Origin: Acidobacteriaceae bacterium
Lineage (GTDB): Bacteria > Acidobacteriota > Terriglobia > Terriglobales > Acidobacteriaceae
Assembly (NCBI GenBank): GCA_027307045.1
Contig: DAHUXR010000004.1
Location: 28,259 to 92,258, forward strand
Reading direction: 5' to 3'
Length of the DNA stretch: 64,000 nt
Both the position numbers and the translations under genes were made by a program. Positions 35,107 through 44,343 of the stretch are shown here, one piece after another (within the stretch, counting starts at the first letter, position 1; each line of letters begins with the position of its first letter). The notes under the pieces are model-generated. The model had not been told where the DNA came from and did no database searches. It saw nothing but the letters and a program-made list of their open reading frames with translations.

Positions 35107-35135
35107 AATCGGGGAGCTGTGTATGCTCCCCGATT
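35107..35135 (-). terminator. Terminator after the DJ-1/PfpI gene
   Basis: AATCGGGGAGC (35107-35117) pairs perfectly with GCTCCCCGATT (35125-35135) over a 7-base loop. On the minus strand TTT follows directly, giving a 5-T run with the stem end. Confidence 0.88.
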
Positions 35136-35163
35136 CTTAATGCGCGAGTCTGTAGCTGGTTTC

Positions 35164-35733
35164 TTAGGCCGCGGGCCGTTTTTGTTTCGCGCCAGCGCTG
35201 AACAGTTCAATCATAGCGCGATTAAACGCGGGAATATCGTCCGGCTTGCGGGCGGTGACAAGATTACCGTCAGTGACTGCTTCCTTATCGACCCACTCTG
35301 CACCGGCATTGCGAATATCGGTCTTGAGCGAAGGCCATGAAGCGATTTTCCGGCCGCGAGCTACGCCGGCTTCAATGATCGTCCATGGGCCGTGGCAGAT
35401 CGCGGCTACCGGTTTTCCTGCGTCAAAGAATGATTTAACGAAAGCAACCGCCTTCGGCTCCATGCGAAGTTTGTCTGGGTTGATTACGCCGCCGGGAAGC
35501 AGCAGCGCGTCGAAATCGTCTGGCCGTGTGTTATCCAGCGTCAAATCTGCCGGGACTTCCTTGCCCCACTTCGTCATGTCCCAGCCTTTTACAGGACCTT
35601 CTTTTAGCGACACAACTTTGGTTTCAGCCCCGGCTTTGTCCAGGGCTTCGCGCGGCTGCAGCAGTTCCACTTGCTCAAAGCCGTCGGTTACCAGGATCGC
35701 TACTCTTTTGCCTTTCAGATTTTCATTCGCCAT
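35164..35733 (-). CDS. DJ-1/PfpI-family protein (YhbO/YraA type, general stress)
   Basis: 189 residues. The nucleophile elbow AAICHGPW places Cys113 and His114, with a conserved acidic residue in TDGFEQVEL. This subgroup (PfpI, YhbO, YraA) is reported as deglycase, chaperone or protease-like and is linked to stress. The start at 35733 has an AAGGAA Shine-Dalgarno. Its downstream position relative to the SRPBCC-ADH pair (119-base gap) suggests it may be read from the same promoter. The length is normal. Confidence 0.93.
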   Translation of the reverse strand: MANENLKGKRVAILVTDGFEQVELLQPREALDKAGAETKVVSLKEGPVKGWDMTKWGKEVPADLTLDNTRPDDFDALLLPGGVINPDKLRMEPKAVAFVKSFFDAGKPVAAICHGPWTIIEAGVARGRKIASWPSLKTDIRNAGAEWVDKEAVTDGNLVTARKPDDIPAFNRAMIELFSAGAKQKRPAA

Positions 35734-35852
35734 TTTGTGATTCCTTTCCTTCAGAAATAAATATTGTCGATGTGACTGTGTGTAGAAACAAATGAAAGAC
35801 TCGCGCCGGCATACGCCGGCGCGGTCTGTTCTGTAGTGAGTTGAGAACGCGA

Positions 35853-37055
35853 CTAAGCTGCGACTCTTACTCCATCTGCCCACGGGTCAAGAACAACTTT
35901 GGTGCAGTGGTCTTTCTTATCGCGGAATACCTTGTACATCTCGGGGGCCTTGTCTATCGGCACGCGGTGACTGACGACAAAGCTGGGATCGATCTTGCCA
36001 CCCTGAATCAACTCCAGCAGCGGTTTCATGTATCGCATCATGTGAGTCTGCCCCGTCTTCATCGTCAGGCCTTTGTTCACATAAGCGCCCATCGGCATTT
36101 TGTCGATGAATCCGCCGTATACGCCCGGGACGGAAACAGTGCCTCCTTTACGGCAGGCCATGATGGCCTGCCGCAAAACGCCAGGACGGTCAGGCTGCAT
36201 CTTTAAGACCTGTTTTGTCCTGTCAATAGCCCACATTGGCCCGCTGTAATGTGCTTCCATTCCCACGGCGTCCATGCAGGCGTCTGGACCGATGTTGCCG
36301 GTCATGTCCTTCAGAAGCTGAACGACGTCGTCAACTTCTTCATAGTTGATGATTTCCGCACCGGCCTGCTCGGCCAGTTGGAGACGATAGTCAAAGCGGT
36401 CAATGGCGATCACACGTTCAGCGCCAAGAAGGAAAGCACTGCGAATCGCGAACTGTCCCACGGGGCCGCAGCCCCAGATTGCTACTGTATCGCCGGGCTG
36501 GATGTTGCAGTTTTCCGCGCCCATATAACCTGTTGGAAAAATGTCTGAGAGAAAGACGACTTGTTCGTCGGGAATGCCAGCAGGGATTCGCAACGGACCG
36601 ACGTCGGCAAATGGCACGCGAGCATATTGTGCCTGGCCTCCAGCATAGCCGCCCAGCATGTGTGTGTAGCCGAACAGCCCTGAAGGCGAGTAGCCCATCA
36701 GTTTTTCTGCAATCCAGTAGTTGGGGTTTGAGTTATCACAGCACGACCATAATTGCTGCTGGCAAAAGAAGCATCGTCCACAGGCAATGGTGAAGGGAAC
36801 GACTACGCGATCGCCCACTTTCAGTTTTTCGCGGTCCACGCCGGCGCCAATTTCCACCACTTCGCCCATAAACTCATGGCCCATGATGTCGCCCTGTTCC
36901 ATGGTGGGCATCAGCCCGTTGTATAAGTGCAGATCAGAACCGCAGATGCACGTGCTGGTGATGCGGACAATCGCATCGCGGGGATTCAGGATTTTTGGAT
37001 CTGGCACGTTCTCCACAGTCATCTTCTCAGTGCCCATCCAGCAAACTGCTTTCAT
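35853..37055 (-). CDS. Zinc-dependent alcohol dehydrogenase (formaldehyde-dehydrogenase-like MDR)
   Basis: 400 residues of the medium-chain dehydrogenase family. Catalytic zinc ligands are in [12 protein letters not shown] and [10 protein letters not shown]; the structural zinc lies in [18 protein letters not shown] binding is at [11 protein letters not shown]. The pattern [11 protein letters not shown] at the end and the long insert before the Rossmann fold fit the glutathione-independent formaldehyde dehydrogenase-like subgroup, but the substrate is not certain. It overlaps the SRPBCC gene by four bases, so the two are translated together. Confidence 0.93.
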   Translation of the reverse strand: MKAVCWMGTEKMTVENVPDPKILNPRDAIVRITSTCICGSDLHLYNGLMPTMEQGDIMGHEFMGEVVEIGAGVDREKLKVGDRVVVPFTIACGRCFFCQQQLWSCCDNSNPNYWIAEKLMGYSPSGLFGYTHMLGGYAGGQAQYARVPFADVGPLRIPAGIPDEQVVFLSDIFPTGYMGAENCNIQPGDTVAIWGCGPVGQFAIRSAFLLGAERVIAIDRFDYRLQLAEQAGAEIINYEEVDDVVQLLKDMTGNIGPDACMDAVGMEAHYSGPMWAIDRTKQVLKMQPDRPGVLRQAIMACRKGGTVSVPGVYGGFIDKMPMGAYVNKGLTMKTGQTHMMRYMKPLLELIQGGKIDPSFVVSHRVPIDKAPEMYKVFRDKKDHCTKVVLDPWADGVRVAA

Positions 37056-37828
37056 GAGGCCCTCCTTCTGGCATTTGCAATGTCGGTTAAGTTCCCTTCG
37101 CCCTTAATGGGATCATCTGGGTTGAGGACGCGCGCAAAGGCTGCCACGCTCGAGCGCGGGCCGTGCGATTGGCCTTCGACTGTGGGAATTTCGCCTGCCT
37201 CAATCAGGGCTTTCAGGCGGCGCAGGTCTTGCCGCATCATAAAGCTGGGATCTTTGCCCAGAATCCTTGATAACACTCCTCCAATGGCGCCTGCCGGCGG
37301 CTGGTAGACCACGACGACGGTGATGATTGTTCCCCGATTAGCCGGAGCATTGCGGAATTTAACAATGCCGTCAACATAAATTTCTGAGTCGGGCAGGGAA
37401 CGCCACGCAATGACGTCGTCTTTGCGATCAAAAGCAATTTCCGCATCCCAGATAACGCGTTTACCCAGCGGGCCAATGGCGGTCCACCGGGAGCGGGTAT
37501 CGCCCAGGAGAGTGACGGATTCAAGGTGGCGCATGAATAATGGCAAGTTTTCAAATTTGCTCCAGAACTGGTATGCCTGCTCTGGAGTACAGTTCAGCAG
37601 GATGCTGCTGCGGGCAATCAAGTCCCGCTGTTTGGCGCCGGCTTTGGCGCCTGCATAAGACAGAAGTCCGCCGGCCGTCGCAATGGCAACGCCGGATTTG
37701 GAACGTTTAGACAATCCAATTAGGGCAAGCGCGCCCCCGGTGATCAGCGCACCCCAGCGGAATGCGGTAGCAGCCCGGTAATGGCGGCCTTGAGCATTCT
37801 TTAGGTGAATGCGTGCAGCTTCGCTCAT
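37052..37828 (-). CDS. SRPBCC/cyclase-dehydrase-like membrane-associated protein
   Basis: 258 residues. The N-terminal part (~22-70) is hydrophobic and Gly/Ala-rich ([37 protein letters not shown]), giving one or two membrane segments. The C-terminal ~150 residues are a START-like SRPBCC fold ([30 protein letters not shown], quoted in part; [19 protein letters not shown]). Such proteins bind hydrophobic ligands. This combination beside an MDR dehydrogenase is frequent in soil bacteria, but its role is unknown. It is the first gene of a two-gene operon. Confidence 0.88.
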   Translation of the reverse strand: MSEAARIHLKNAQGRHYRAATAFRWGALITGGALALIGLSKRSKSGVAIATAGGLLSYAGAKAGAKQRDLIARSSILLNCTPEQAYQFWSKFENLPLFMRHLESVTLLGDTRSRWTAIGPLGKRVIWDAEIAFDRKDDVIAWRSLPDSEIYVDGIVKFRNAPANRGTIITVVVVYQPPAGAIGGVLSRILGKDPSFMMRQDLRRLKALIEAGEIPTVEGQSHGPRSSVAAFARVLNPDDPIKGEGNLTDIANARRRAS

Positions 37829-38058
37829 AACAACACGACCTTTCCTTTTAGGAATAATCGGTGAGATGCCACGGAGATTTGAAGGGTGCGCTCGCCAGCA
37901 GGTTTTTCGCGGAGCTCACAGCAGAGTGCGAATAACAAGCTTATGCAAAGATTCCATCAGAGAGGAATGAGAGACGAGTGTTGTTGATTAGAGCCATTGC
38001 AACTGCGTGCATTCATCTGCAGTGCCATACGCCAAAAGCAGCTCAGGCGGATACAGGC

Positions 38059-38706
38059 TCACCCAGGCTCACCCAGGCTTTGTCTGCACAGAAGCACGCC
38101 CGCCGTTACGAACCAGATTGCTTGCCCTAGTACTACAAGGCCAAACCCGTGCACGTTAAGCCGTATGTGCCCGGAAAGAACACTAAGAATGGTTAGAGGG
38201 CCCAAAATACATCCGTAAACTCCAAGTGCACGGGCGAAGGCGCTGCTTTTTAGGATTGCTGCTGACCAAAGCACAATCGCAACCGACGAGGCCACGGTAA
38301 AGATCAGGGCAAATGCCTGGTTCAGATGTCCAGTGAGTGTCATAGCGGCGCGCCATGCGTCAGGCGCAGTCGGGCCGGCCTCTGACATGTGATGAAAGAG
38401 ACCGGGCGTAATCAGTCCGCTTGCCGCTGCTGCAATCATCACTGCGACCTCGGCAAATCCGAACAGAACCAGCCCTGAAAGCGCAAGCCGGTTGGGCGAA
38501 GCCAGCCGTTGCGTCAGGCCCAGCGCGCCTAGAAATAGTATGGGAACACACACCAGAGCCAGCGTGTGAACCGCTACGTTCAGTTGCATCATGGATGCAG
38601 CGTGTCCAGAGGCCAGATCTTGTCCGGTTGGATGGAGCGCCATAGTTATAATGGTGCCCGCCATTCCCGTAATCAATGCGATTCCGCCCTTGCGATCGTC
38701 TGTCAT
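38059..38706 (-). CDS. Multi-pass membrane protein, probable target of the divergent TetR regulator
   Basis: 215 residues with about six hydrophobic segments (e.g. GGIALITGMAGTIITMAL, VAVHTLALVCVPILFLGALG, GLVLFGFAEVAVMIAAAASG, ALIFTVASSVAIVLWSAAIL). The family is not recognised. The start at 38706 is the ATG nearest the first helix. Only 82 bases separate it from the divergent TetR gene, and those bases hold a palindrome, so TetR control is likely. Confidence 0.78.
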   Translation of the reverse strand: MTDDRKGGIALITGMAGTIITMALHPTGQDLASGHAASMMQLNVAVHTLALVCVPILFLGALGLTQRLASPNRLALSGLVLFGFAEVAVMIAAAASGLITPGLFHHMSEAGPTAPDAWRAAMTLTGHLNQAFALIFTVASSVAIVLWSAAILKSSAFARALGVYGCILGPLTILSVLSGHIRLNVHGFGLVVLGQAIWFVTAGVLLCRQSLGEPG

Positions 38707-38730
38707 GAGTGTGACGTTAAAATTGAAACG

Positions 38731-38755
38731 CACAGCGGTCAATATGCTGTGACCG
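38731..38755. promoter_or_regulatory. Candidate TetR operator between divergent genes
   Basis: Two interleaved inverted repeats: CGGTCA (38736-38741) with TGACCG (38750-38755), and CACAG (38731-38735) with CTGTG (38747-38751). The centre of the intergenic region and the symmetry suit a TetR-family dimer site. Confidence 0.5.
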
Positions 38756-38788
38756 GAAAAGCCGAGTTACGGAACAAAGAGGCAGCCA

Positions 38789-39448
38789 ATGTCCGGAAAA
38801 AAGCCGAGAGCCCAATCAATCCGCACGGAAAAATCCAGGACAAAGCTACTTTCCAAAGGAAAAGTCGAGCCAAAAACCGACAGGCGCACGCTCCGGACGA
38901 GAGACGCGCTCGGCGATGCGCTGGTTGAGTTGATGCATGAGAGGCCGTTCAAGTCGATTACCGTGCAGGATGTGCTGGATCGCGCCGGAGTCGGTCGGTC
39001 CACGTTTTACACACACTACCGTGATAAAGACGATTTGTTCATCAGCGATGTTGAGGACTTCTGGGAAATGATGTCCAGCGTGCTGGATCGGAGTGGCGAA
39101 AGCTCAATGCGTGTTGCCCCCGTGCGCGAGTTGTTTTCCCACATTGCGGATGTTAAGGTTTTCCGCAATGCGCTGGTCGCCGCCGGCAAACTGCACGATG
39201 TGATGGAGCTTGGCCAAGGACAGTTTGCCCGCGCCATTGAGAAGCGTCTTGTGAAGCTGACCAGCGGACAGGGAACTGTGCCCGGGCAGTTGTCTGCCAC
39301 CGCTCATGCGTTGGCGGGCGCATTGTTTTCATCCATGATGTGGTGGATAGATCGCGGCATGCCAGCTTCTCCCGGGGAGATGGATGAAGCCTTTCATCGA
39401 CTAGTCTGGTCTGGCGTGAACGCCTCAGCGAAAGAGTTAGTCAAATGA
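38789..39448 (+). CDS. TetR-family transcriptional regulator
   Basis: 219 residues. A basic ~35-residue lead is followed by the TetR helix-turn-helix (ALVELMHERPFKSITVQDVL, DRAGVGRSTFYTHYRDKDDL). The C-terminal ligand/dimer domain ends with a Trp-rich helix (ALFSSMMWWIDRGMPAS). The ligand is unknown. It is divergent from the membrane protein at 38706, the usual regulator-target layout. Some initiation could occur internally because the N-terminal lead is not part of the fold. Confidence 0.92.
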   Translation: MSGKKPRAQSIRTEKSRTKLLSKGKVEPKTDRRTLRTRDALGDALVELMHERPFKSITVQDVLDRAGVGRSTFYTHYRDKDDLFISDVEDFWEMMSSVLDRSGESSMRVAPVRELFSHIADVKVFRNALVAAGKLHDVMELGQGQFARAIEKRLVKLTSGQGTVPGQLSATAHALAGALFSSMMWWIDRGMPASPGEMDEAFHRLVWSGVNASAKELVK

Positions 39449-39519
39449 GCACCAGCACGCCGAATCTTGCGGAGAACACAGAAGAGAGGCCCGAACGGAT
39501 GCGTCTTCGGGCTCGCCTG

Positions 39520-39551
39520 TTGAAAATCTGTCCGCTTGAAAGCGGTATAAT
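39520..39551 (+). promoter_or_regulatory. dnaX promoter region with palindrome
   Basis: A consensus TATAAT (39546-39551) ends 12 bases before the dnaX ATG. TTGAAA (39520-39525) is the best -35 candidate, though the spacing is long. A palindrome CCGCTT-GA-AAGCGG (39532-39545) abuts the -10 and could be an operator. The transcript would be leaderless or nearly so. Confidence 0.5.
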
Positions 39552-39563
39552 CTAAGTTCCAGC

Positions 39564-41369
39564 ATGAGCTATCAAGTTCTAGCGCGCAAGTACCGGCCAC
39601 AGCGTTTTTCTGAGGTAATCGGGCAGGAACATGTGACCCGCACCCTGAAGAACGCCATAGACCAGCAGCGGATTGCGCACGGTTATATCTTCAGCGGTCA
39701 TCGCGGCATTGGCAAGACGACCATTGCGCGCATTCTCGCCATGGCGCTGAACTGCCGTGGCGTTGATGGCAAGGCAGACAAGCCGACGCCGGAACCATGC
39801 GGTGTGTGCGATTCATGCGTAGAAGTCCGGGCTGGAAGTTCAGTGGATGTAATCGAGATCGATGCGGCGACCAACCGCGGCATTGATGAAATTCGCGAAC
39901 TGCGCGATGCAGCACGATATCGCCCGGCGCGTGATCGTTTCAAAATTTACATTCTGGACGAAGCGCACCAGATTACCGATGCAGCATTCAATGCGCTGCT
40001 TAAGACACTGGAAGAACCTCCGCCTCACATTATTTTTATGATGGCCACTACGCAGGCCGAAGATATTCCGCAGACCATCCGCTCGCGCTGCCAGCACTTC
40101 AGTTTTCACGCGGTTAAGTTCGATGAGATCGTGAGCCAGCTAGGCGCGATTGCCGCCAAAGAGAATATTCAAACGGATAATGAAGCACTGGCTGTGCTGG
40201 CTGAAGCCGGCGACGGTTCCATGCGCGACGCTCTTTCCATCATGGATCAGGCCATCGCCTGCTGCGGCACCATGCTTAGCGGAGAACTGGTGCGAGGGTT
40301 GGTTGGGAACGTGGGTTCCGAAGTTTTTGAAGATTTGATGGGCACTGTGTCGCGCGGTTCCAGTGAAGAAGCGTTGCGCACGCTCGACAGGCTCATGACT
40401 GAAGGCCACAATCCAGCACACTTTGCCCGCCAGTTGGTGCGTTTCCTGCGCAATGCCGTGGTAGCCAAGGTGGCGGGTGACGATTCTTCATTGCTGCAGA
40501 TCTCATCGGACGAGCGGGCACGTGTGGGTCGCGTGGCCGGCCAATTTTCTGAGGAAGAGCTGGCACGGTTTTTACAGATCATGCTGCGTACCTTCGATGA
40601 ACTGGGATACCGGCAGGAACAAAGGTTTCATCTTGAGCTGGGTGTGCTGAAACTGGTGCATGCGCAGCGTATTCTTCCGCTCGAGCAGATACTGAGCCAG
40701 GTGGGCGCTGACAGTCAGAAAATCCCAGAAGCACAGCGGGTAGCTACAACGAAGCCTACTCCTGTGAGTGCTTCGTCGACGGCGGCCCCAGCCTTGGGCG
40801 CTGTTCCGAGGCAGCAGAGCCCAGTGTCGCCGTTTGACGCCGATCGTGCGCGCAAGGCCCGCTTTGATCCGGAAATGTCAGCGGCGCCGGCAGCGGTGCA
40901 GGCCCAAACTTCGGCAACTGCCACGGCAGTAGCTGTGGAAGAACCGCAGGCATCGGAAGATCCCGGAACCACCGAAGACCCAGGGAAGATCATGGGCCAT
41001 GTGCTGACGGAGTTGGAGAAAGCTGGGCATAAGATGCTGGCTTCAACGCTGGAAAGCGGCAGCGTTACCCTGAAGGGAAATGAGCTGGTCGTGAGCATAG
41101 CTCAATCGGCGGCGGTGATTGATCTCATGATGAGCGCGGAGCCCAAACGGCTGGCCAATGCCGCTGCCAGCGCAGCGATGGGACGTCCGGCAAAAGTTAA
41201 CGTTGTGAGCGGGGTTGCTGCGGCAACAAATGGAGCGGCAGCCGTGGTGCGTCCACGCAATGGCGCCAGCGCGCGCAGCCGCGCGGCAGAAGACCCGATC
41301 GTACAGCGCATGCGCGAGAAATTTGGCGCAGAAATTCGCACGGTGATTGATCATCGCGATAAAAACTAG
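39564..41369 (+). CDS. dnaX: DNA polymerase III subunit gamma/tau
   Basis: 601 residues, clamp-loader ATPase. Walker A GHRGIGKTT at 45-53, the four zinc cysteines (Cys64, Cys79, Cys82, Cys85), LDEAH and the sensor-1 region MMATTQAEDIPQTI are present, followed by domain III (~225-370). An Ala/Pro/Thr-rich linker (~390-470) leads to a C-terminal ~120-residue tau-like domain, so the long form is encoded. I did not look for a programmed frameshift site in detail. The dnaX-ybaB-recR order is widely conserved. Confidence 0.97.
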   Translation: MSYQVLARKYRPQRFSEVIGQEHVTRTLKNAIDQQRIAHGYIFSGHRGIGKTTIARILAMALNCRGVDGKADKPTPEPCGVCDSCVEVRAGSSVDVIEIDAATNRGIDEIRELRDAARYRPARDRFKIYILDEAHQITDAAFNALLKTLEEPPPHIIFMMATTQAEDIPQTIRSRCQHFSFHAVKFDEIVSQLGAIAAKENIQTDNEALAVLAEAGDGSMRDALSIMDQAIACCGTMLSGELVRGLVGNVGSEVFEDLMGTVSRGSSEEALRTLDRLMTEGHNPAHFARQLVRFLRNAVVAKVAGDDSSLLQISSDERARVGRVAGQFSEEELARFLQIMLRTFDELGYRQEQRFHLELGVLKLVHAQRILPLEQILSQVGADSQKIPEAQRVATTKPTPVSASSTAAPALGAVPRQQSPVSPFDADRARKARFDPEMSAAPAAVQAQTSATATAVAVEEPQASEDPGTTEDPGKIMGHVLTELEKAGHKMLASTLESGSVTLKGNELVVSIAQSAAVIDLMMSAEPKRLANAAASAAMGRPAKVNVVSGVAAATNGAAAVVRPRNGASARSRAAEDPIVQRMREKFGAEIRTVIDHRDKN

Positions 41370-41377
41370 GAGAAGCC

Positions 41378-41692
41378 ATGGGCGGATTTAATTCACGCCA
41401 ATTTCAAGAGATGTTGGAGAACGCACAGAAACAGGCGCAGGACCTGCAAAGCAAGATGAAGCAGACGGTGGTGGAAGCTTCTTCCGGCGGCGGAACGGTC
41501 ACCATCAAGATGAATGGACAGAAGCAGGTGCTGGAGACGACGATCGATCCAGAAGCGGTGAAAGCCGGCGACGTGGAGATGCTTCAGGACCTGGTCACGG
41601 CAGCCGTAAACGCAGCCGGGCAGAAGGTGGATGAGGCGATGCAATCGACTGTGGGCGGCATGCTGGGCGGAATGGGAATTCCGGGAATTTAG
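41378..41692 (+). CDS. ybaB: YbaB/EbfC nucleoid-associated protein
   Basis: 104 residues. A short DNA-binding homodimer of the YbaB/EbfC family: the coiled-coil-like start ([20 protein letters not shown]), the core [20 protein letters not shown] and the conserved [21 protein letters not shown], ending in a Gly/Met-rich tail. Eight bases after dnaX and eight before recR, with AGGAG upstream, it is part of the dnaX operon. Confidence 0.95.
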   Translation: MGGFNSRQFQEMLENAQKQAQDLQSKMKQTVVEASSGGGTVTIKMNGQKQVLETTIDPEAVKAGDVEMLQDLVTAAVNAAGQKVDEAMQSTVGGMLGGMGIPGI

Positions 41693-41700
41693 AGGGACCT

Positions 41701-42300
41701 GTGTCAAAGTTCGCCGAGCCCATGGCTCGACTGATTGATGAATTAAAAAAACTTCCGGGCGTTGGCGGCAAGAGCGCCCAGCGTCTGGCATTTCACATAT
41801 TGCGCTCCAGCGCTGAAGATGCTGACGGGCTGGCGGCGGCTATCCGTAATCTTAAAGAGAAACTTCATCTTTGTTCCGTATGCAGCAATATCACGGACGT
41901 TGATCCGTGTAGCTATTGCACCAGTGCCACTCGAAATCAGCGCTTGGTTTGCGTGGTAGAAGAGCCCACGAATATTGCGTCCATCGAGAAGGCGCGATTT
42001 TATAACGGAGTTTATCACGTTTTGCACGGCGCAATTTCTCCGTTGCATGGCGTGGGGCCGGAGCATTTGCGGATACCGTCACTAATGAGAAGGATAGAGA
42101 GTGGCAGTCTTGACGAGGTGATCATCGCGACGAATCCGACCATCGAAGGTGAGGCGACGGCCGTTCATCTTACTGGTTTGCTGAAACGCCCTGGCGTAAA
42201 GATCACCAGAATTGCGACGGGAATCCCTGCCGGAAGCGACATCGAATACGCTGACGAAGTGACGATGCTGAAGGCGATGGAAGGCAGAAGGGAACTGTAG
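41701..42300 (+). CDS. recR: Recombination mediator RecR
   Basis: 199 residues, GTG start with GAGGGACCT upstream. It loads RecA at gaps with RecF/RecO. It shows the N-terminal helix-hairpin-helix ([20 protein letters not shown]), the four-Cys zinc finger ([17 protein letters not shown]), the Toprim domain ([32 protein letters not shown]) and the C-terminal Walker-like segment. Full length and typical. Confidence 0.97.
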   Translation: MSKFAEPMARLIDELKKLPGVGGKSAQRLAFHILRSSAEDADGLAAAIRNLKEKLHLCSVCSNITDVDPCSYCTSATRNQRLVCVVEEPTNIASIEKARFYNGVYHVLHGAISPLHGVGPEHLRIPSLMRRIESGSLDEVIIATNPTIEGEATAVHLTGLLKRPGVKITRIATGIPAGSDIEYADEVTMLKAMEGRREL

Positions 42301-42338
42301 GCCTTTCCAAGGAATTCCCTCGAATTTCTTCTTATTAC

Positions 42339-42716
42339 TTAATTCCTCAGCTTTGCCAGCAAATCCTGGGGATGAACGGGCTTCGCCAGGATTTCAAACT
42401 CATGCCCTTGAGCGCGGGCTTTTTCCAGCAAATCGGCAGTTGCGGCCTGGCCGGAGAAGAGAAGGATCTTGCATCCGGGCAGGGCCTGTCGGATGCGAAT
42501 AGCCGCTTCAATGCCGTTCATGTCCGGCATGATTACATCGCTAATGATCAGGTCGGGCTTGGTTTCACGCGCGCGATCTACGGCGGCGGTTCCCGTATAG
42601 ACCGCCGAGGCGTCAAAACCATTCTGATTGAGAATTATCGCCAGGGTGTCGGCGATAACGCGCTCGTCATCCACCACCAAGACTCGGGGTTTGGAAGGCT
42701 GACCATTGGATGTCAA
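42339..42716 (-). CDS. Single-domain response regulator (CheY-like)
   Basis: 125 residues. Receiver domain only: acidic pair in VVDDERVIAD, phospho-acceptor Asp in DLIISDVIMPDMNG, switch Ser in LLFSGQ and Lys in ILAKPVHP. There is no output domain, so it works by protein contact or phospho-relay. No kinase is adjacent. It is convergent with recR with 38 bases between them. Confidence 0.94.
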   Translation of the reverse strand: MTSNGQPSKPRVLVVDDERVIADTLAIILNQNGFDASAVYTGTAAVDRARETKPDLIISDVIMPDMNGIEAAIRIRQALPGCKILLFSGQAATADLLEKARAQGHEFEILAKPVHPQDLLAKLRN

Positions 42717-42909
42717 TTTGGGAACTCCTGTAGCGGTAAGATCAGGACCGATTCAATCGACCAAGAACCATTATAACGTGTGACAGCGTTTAAGCTGTGT
42801 CCTTAACAGAGATGCTGGATTTGGCAAAAAAGAGGGCTGACTGGGGCCAACCTGCGATCAATTGGCAGCTTCTCACCTGTGGTGTAACCACATGGAGGAC
42901 ATTTACTTT

Positions 42910-43698
42910 ATGCGCAGGACAGCCACGCTCATACTCTTCATGCTTGTGGCTGTGGCCATGGTGTTTGCCCAGAACCCACCAGGAACAAGCAATAACCCGG
43001 CAACCACGCCGCAAGCGCAAAATCCGGCCATACCGAATCCCAATAATGGTGCCGTACCGCCTGCACGCACATCGCCCGCCGACATGCCACAGGGCAATAA
43101 TGGACAAGCGGCGAACCATGCTCAGAACGCAAACGCAGCCGTGATCGACGAAGTGGGTGCGGGTACGGAGATCCATGCAGCACTGGACACTCCCCTCTTC
43201 AGCAAGACTTCCAAGCCCGGTGACCGCTTTACCGCCACCGTGAATGATCCAGTGCGGGCGAATAATGGCGCGGTGGTTATTCCCGCGGGCGCGCGGGTGG
43301 AGGGCGAAGTAGCTGAATCGGACGATGAGAAGACGCTGGCCGCTCTTAAGGACAAGCCCAAGTTGAGCCTGCGCTTCAGAGACGTAGTGCTGCCTAGTGG
43401 CCAGACCCTGCCGCTGACAGCAACCTTGGTTTCAGTACACGATAACAGCAGCAAGAATCCGAAGAAGGTGATAAGGGAAGGCCAGGGCGGATTGAACAGA
43501 AGTGCCATTGGGGCTTCTGAACAGGGGCGGAATTTTGGCGGACCGATCAAGGGGCTGGCCATTGGCACGCTTTCTGGCGGCGGTTACATTGTAGCGACCA
43601 ACGGAAAAGACGTGCATCTCCCCGCCCAGGCTGGCATGCTCATCCGGGTGGACCAGCCAGTGAGCTGGAATGGGACTTCAGCGCCGACGCCAAGATAG
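42910..43698 (+). CDS. Secreted protein of unknown function
   Basis: 262 residues from the ATG at 42910, chosen for the signal peptide (ATLILFMLVAVAMVFAQ) and GGAGG about 11 bases upstream; the frame is open to 42862. A low-complexity Asn/Pro/Gln/Thr linker (~20-85) precedes a domain with GTEIHAALDTPLFSKTSKPGDRF, VIPAGARVEGEVAES and SLRFRDVVLPSGQTLPLTAT. That pattern resembles the beta-rich domain of some VirB10/TrbI-type proteins, but no other conjugation gene is present, so I give no function. Confidence 0.75.
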   Translation: MRRTATLILFMLVAVAMVFAQNPPGTSNNPATTPQAQNPAIPNPNNGAVPPARTSPADMPQGNNGQAANHAQNANAAVIDEVGAGTEIHAALDTPLFSKTSKPGDRFTATVNDPVRANNGAVVIPAGARVEGEVAESDDEKTLAALKDKPKLSLRFRDVVLPSGQTLPLTATLVSVHDNSSKNPKKVIREGQGGLNRSAIGASEQGRNFGGPIKGLAIGTLSGGGYIVATNGKDVHLPAQAGMLIRVDQPVSWNGTSAPTPR

Positions 43699-43780
43699 CT
43701 TGAAATTGATTTCGTGGAAAAACACAAGGCCGTCGCCAAAAGCGGCGGCACTGTCTTTTAGAAGGTGATCAGGGCTTTCG

Positions 43781-44284
43781 CTAGCGTTTCCGCGCCGCCC
43801 GTTTTTCTTTTTCGCGACGCAGACGAGCGGCCTCTCTGCGCTTCTTGCGCCGGCGCAAAGCTTTCTTCTGGCGCGCAACTTCCTCTTCGGAGAACATAGT
43901 GCGGCGGCAGTTTCTCAGGCCGCAATAGCACGGCGCCTTCTCGTCTATATCGCCATCGAAGAGATTGTAGTCATAGGTAAGCTCTTCTCCGGCCCCAATG
44001 TCGCGCAGGGCCATAATCCAAATGCGGTTGTCGATCTGATCGGTTTCGCAGTTTGGATCACACGTATGATTCACAAAAGCGGCCATGCCAAAGCCGTCAA
44101 TGATTGTGTCGCCGTCGTCCATGGCAAAGAGGTACGTTACCTCTGTATCCGCATACATTCCTTCGCAAGCCTTGGCGGTAAGCCGGGGGCCCGTGTATTC
44201 CAGAATGTGAGCGCCTTTTTTTATAGGGGCGGTGGTGTAAACGCCGGCGCCATGCAACGAGGAAGATTTAACGATTATGGCCAT
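43781..44284 (-). CDS. SET-domain protein (putative lysine methyltransferase)
   Basis: 167 residues. SET motifs are clear: GAGVYTTAPIKKGAHILEY at the start, NHTCDPNC (72-79), ELTYDYN (101-107), and a post-SET cysteine cluster C119-x-C121-x4-C126 that with the NHTC Cys could hold zinc as in eukaryotic histone methyltransferases. The C-terminal ~35 residues are almost all Arg, Lys, Ala and Glu, a likely nucleic-acid or substrate-binding tail. The start at 44284 is the ATG at the domain edge; the frame runs to 44320. The substrate in this bacterium is unknown. Confidence 0.88.
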   Translation of the reverse strand: MAIIVKSSSLHGAGVYTTAPIKKGAHILEYTGPRLTAKACEGMYADTEVTYLFAMDDGDTIIDGFGMAAFVNHTCDPNCETDQIDNRIWIMALRDIGAGEELTYDYNLFDGDIDEKAPCYCGLRNCRRTMFSEEEVARQKKALRRRKKRREAARLRREKEKRAARKR

Positions 44285-44343
44285 TGATTTATCTGATGAA
44301 TGATAAATGATAAACAACAATGCCCACGCGTTGGCGCACTGAT

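Noticed and set aside
39445..39552. 35-codon ORF between the TetR gene and dnaX
   Set aside because: It runs into the dnaX promoter, is Arg/Glu low-complexity and has no Shine-Dalgarno.
42910..43698. Secreted protein as a conjugation VirB10/TrbI component
   Set aside because: Only a loose beta-domain resemblance; no other transfer genes in the window.
43729..43749. GCCGTCGC/GCGGCGGC hairpin between a secreted-protein gene and the SET gene
   Set aside because: Possible terminator, but it needs a G-U pair and the T-run is weak and displaced.
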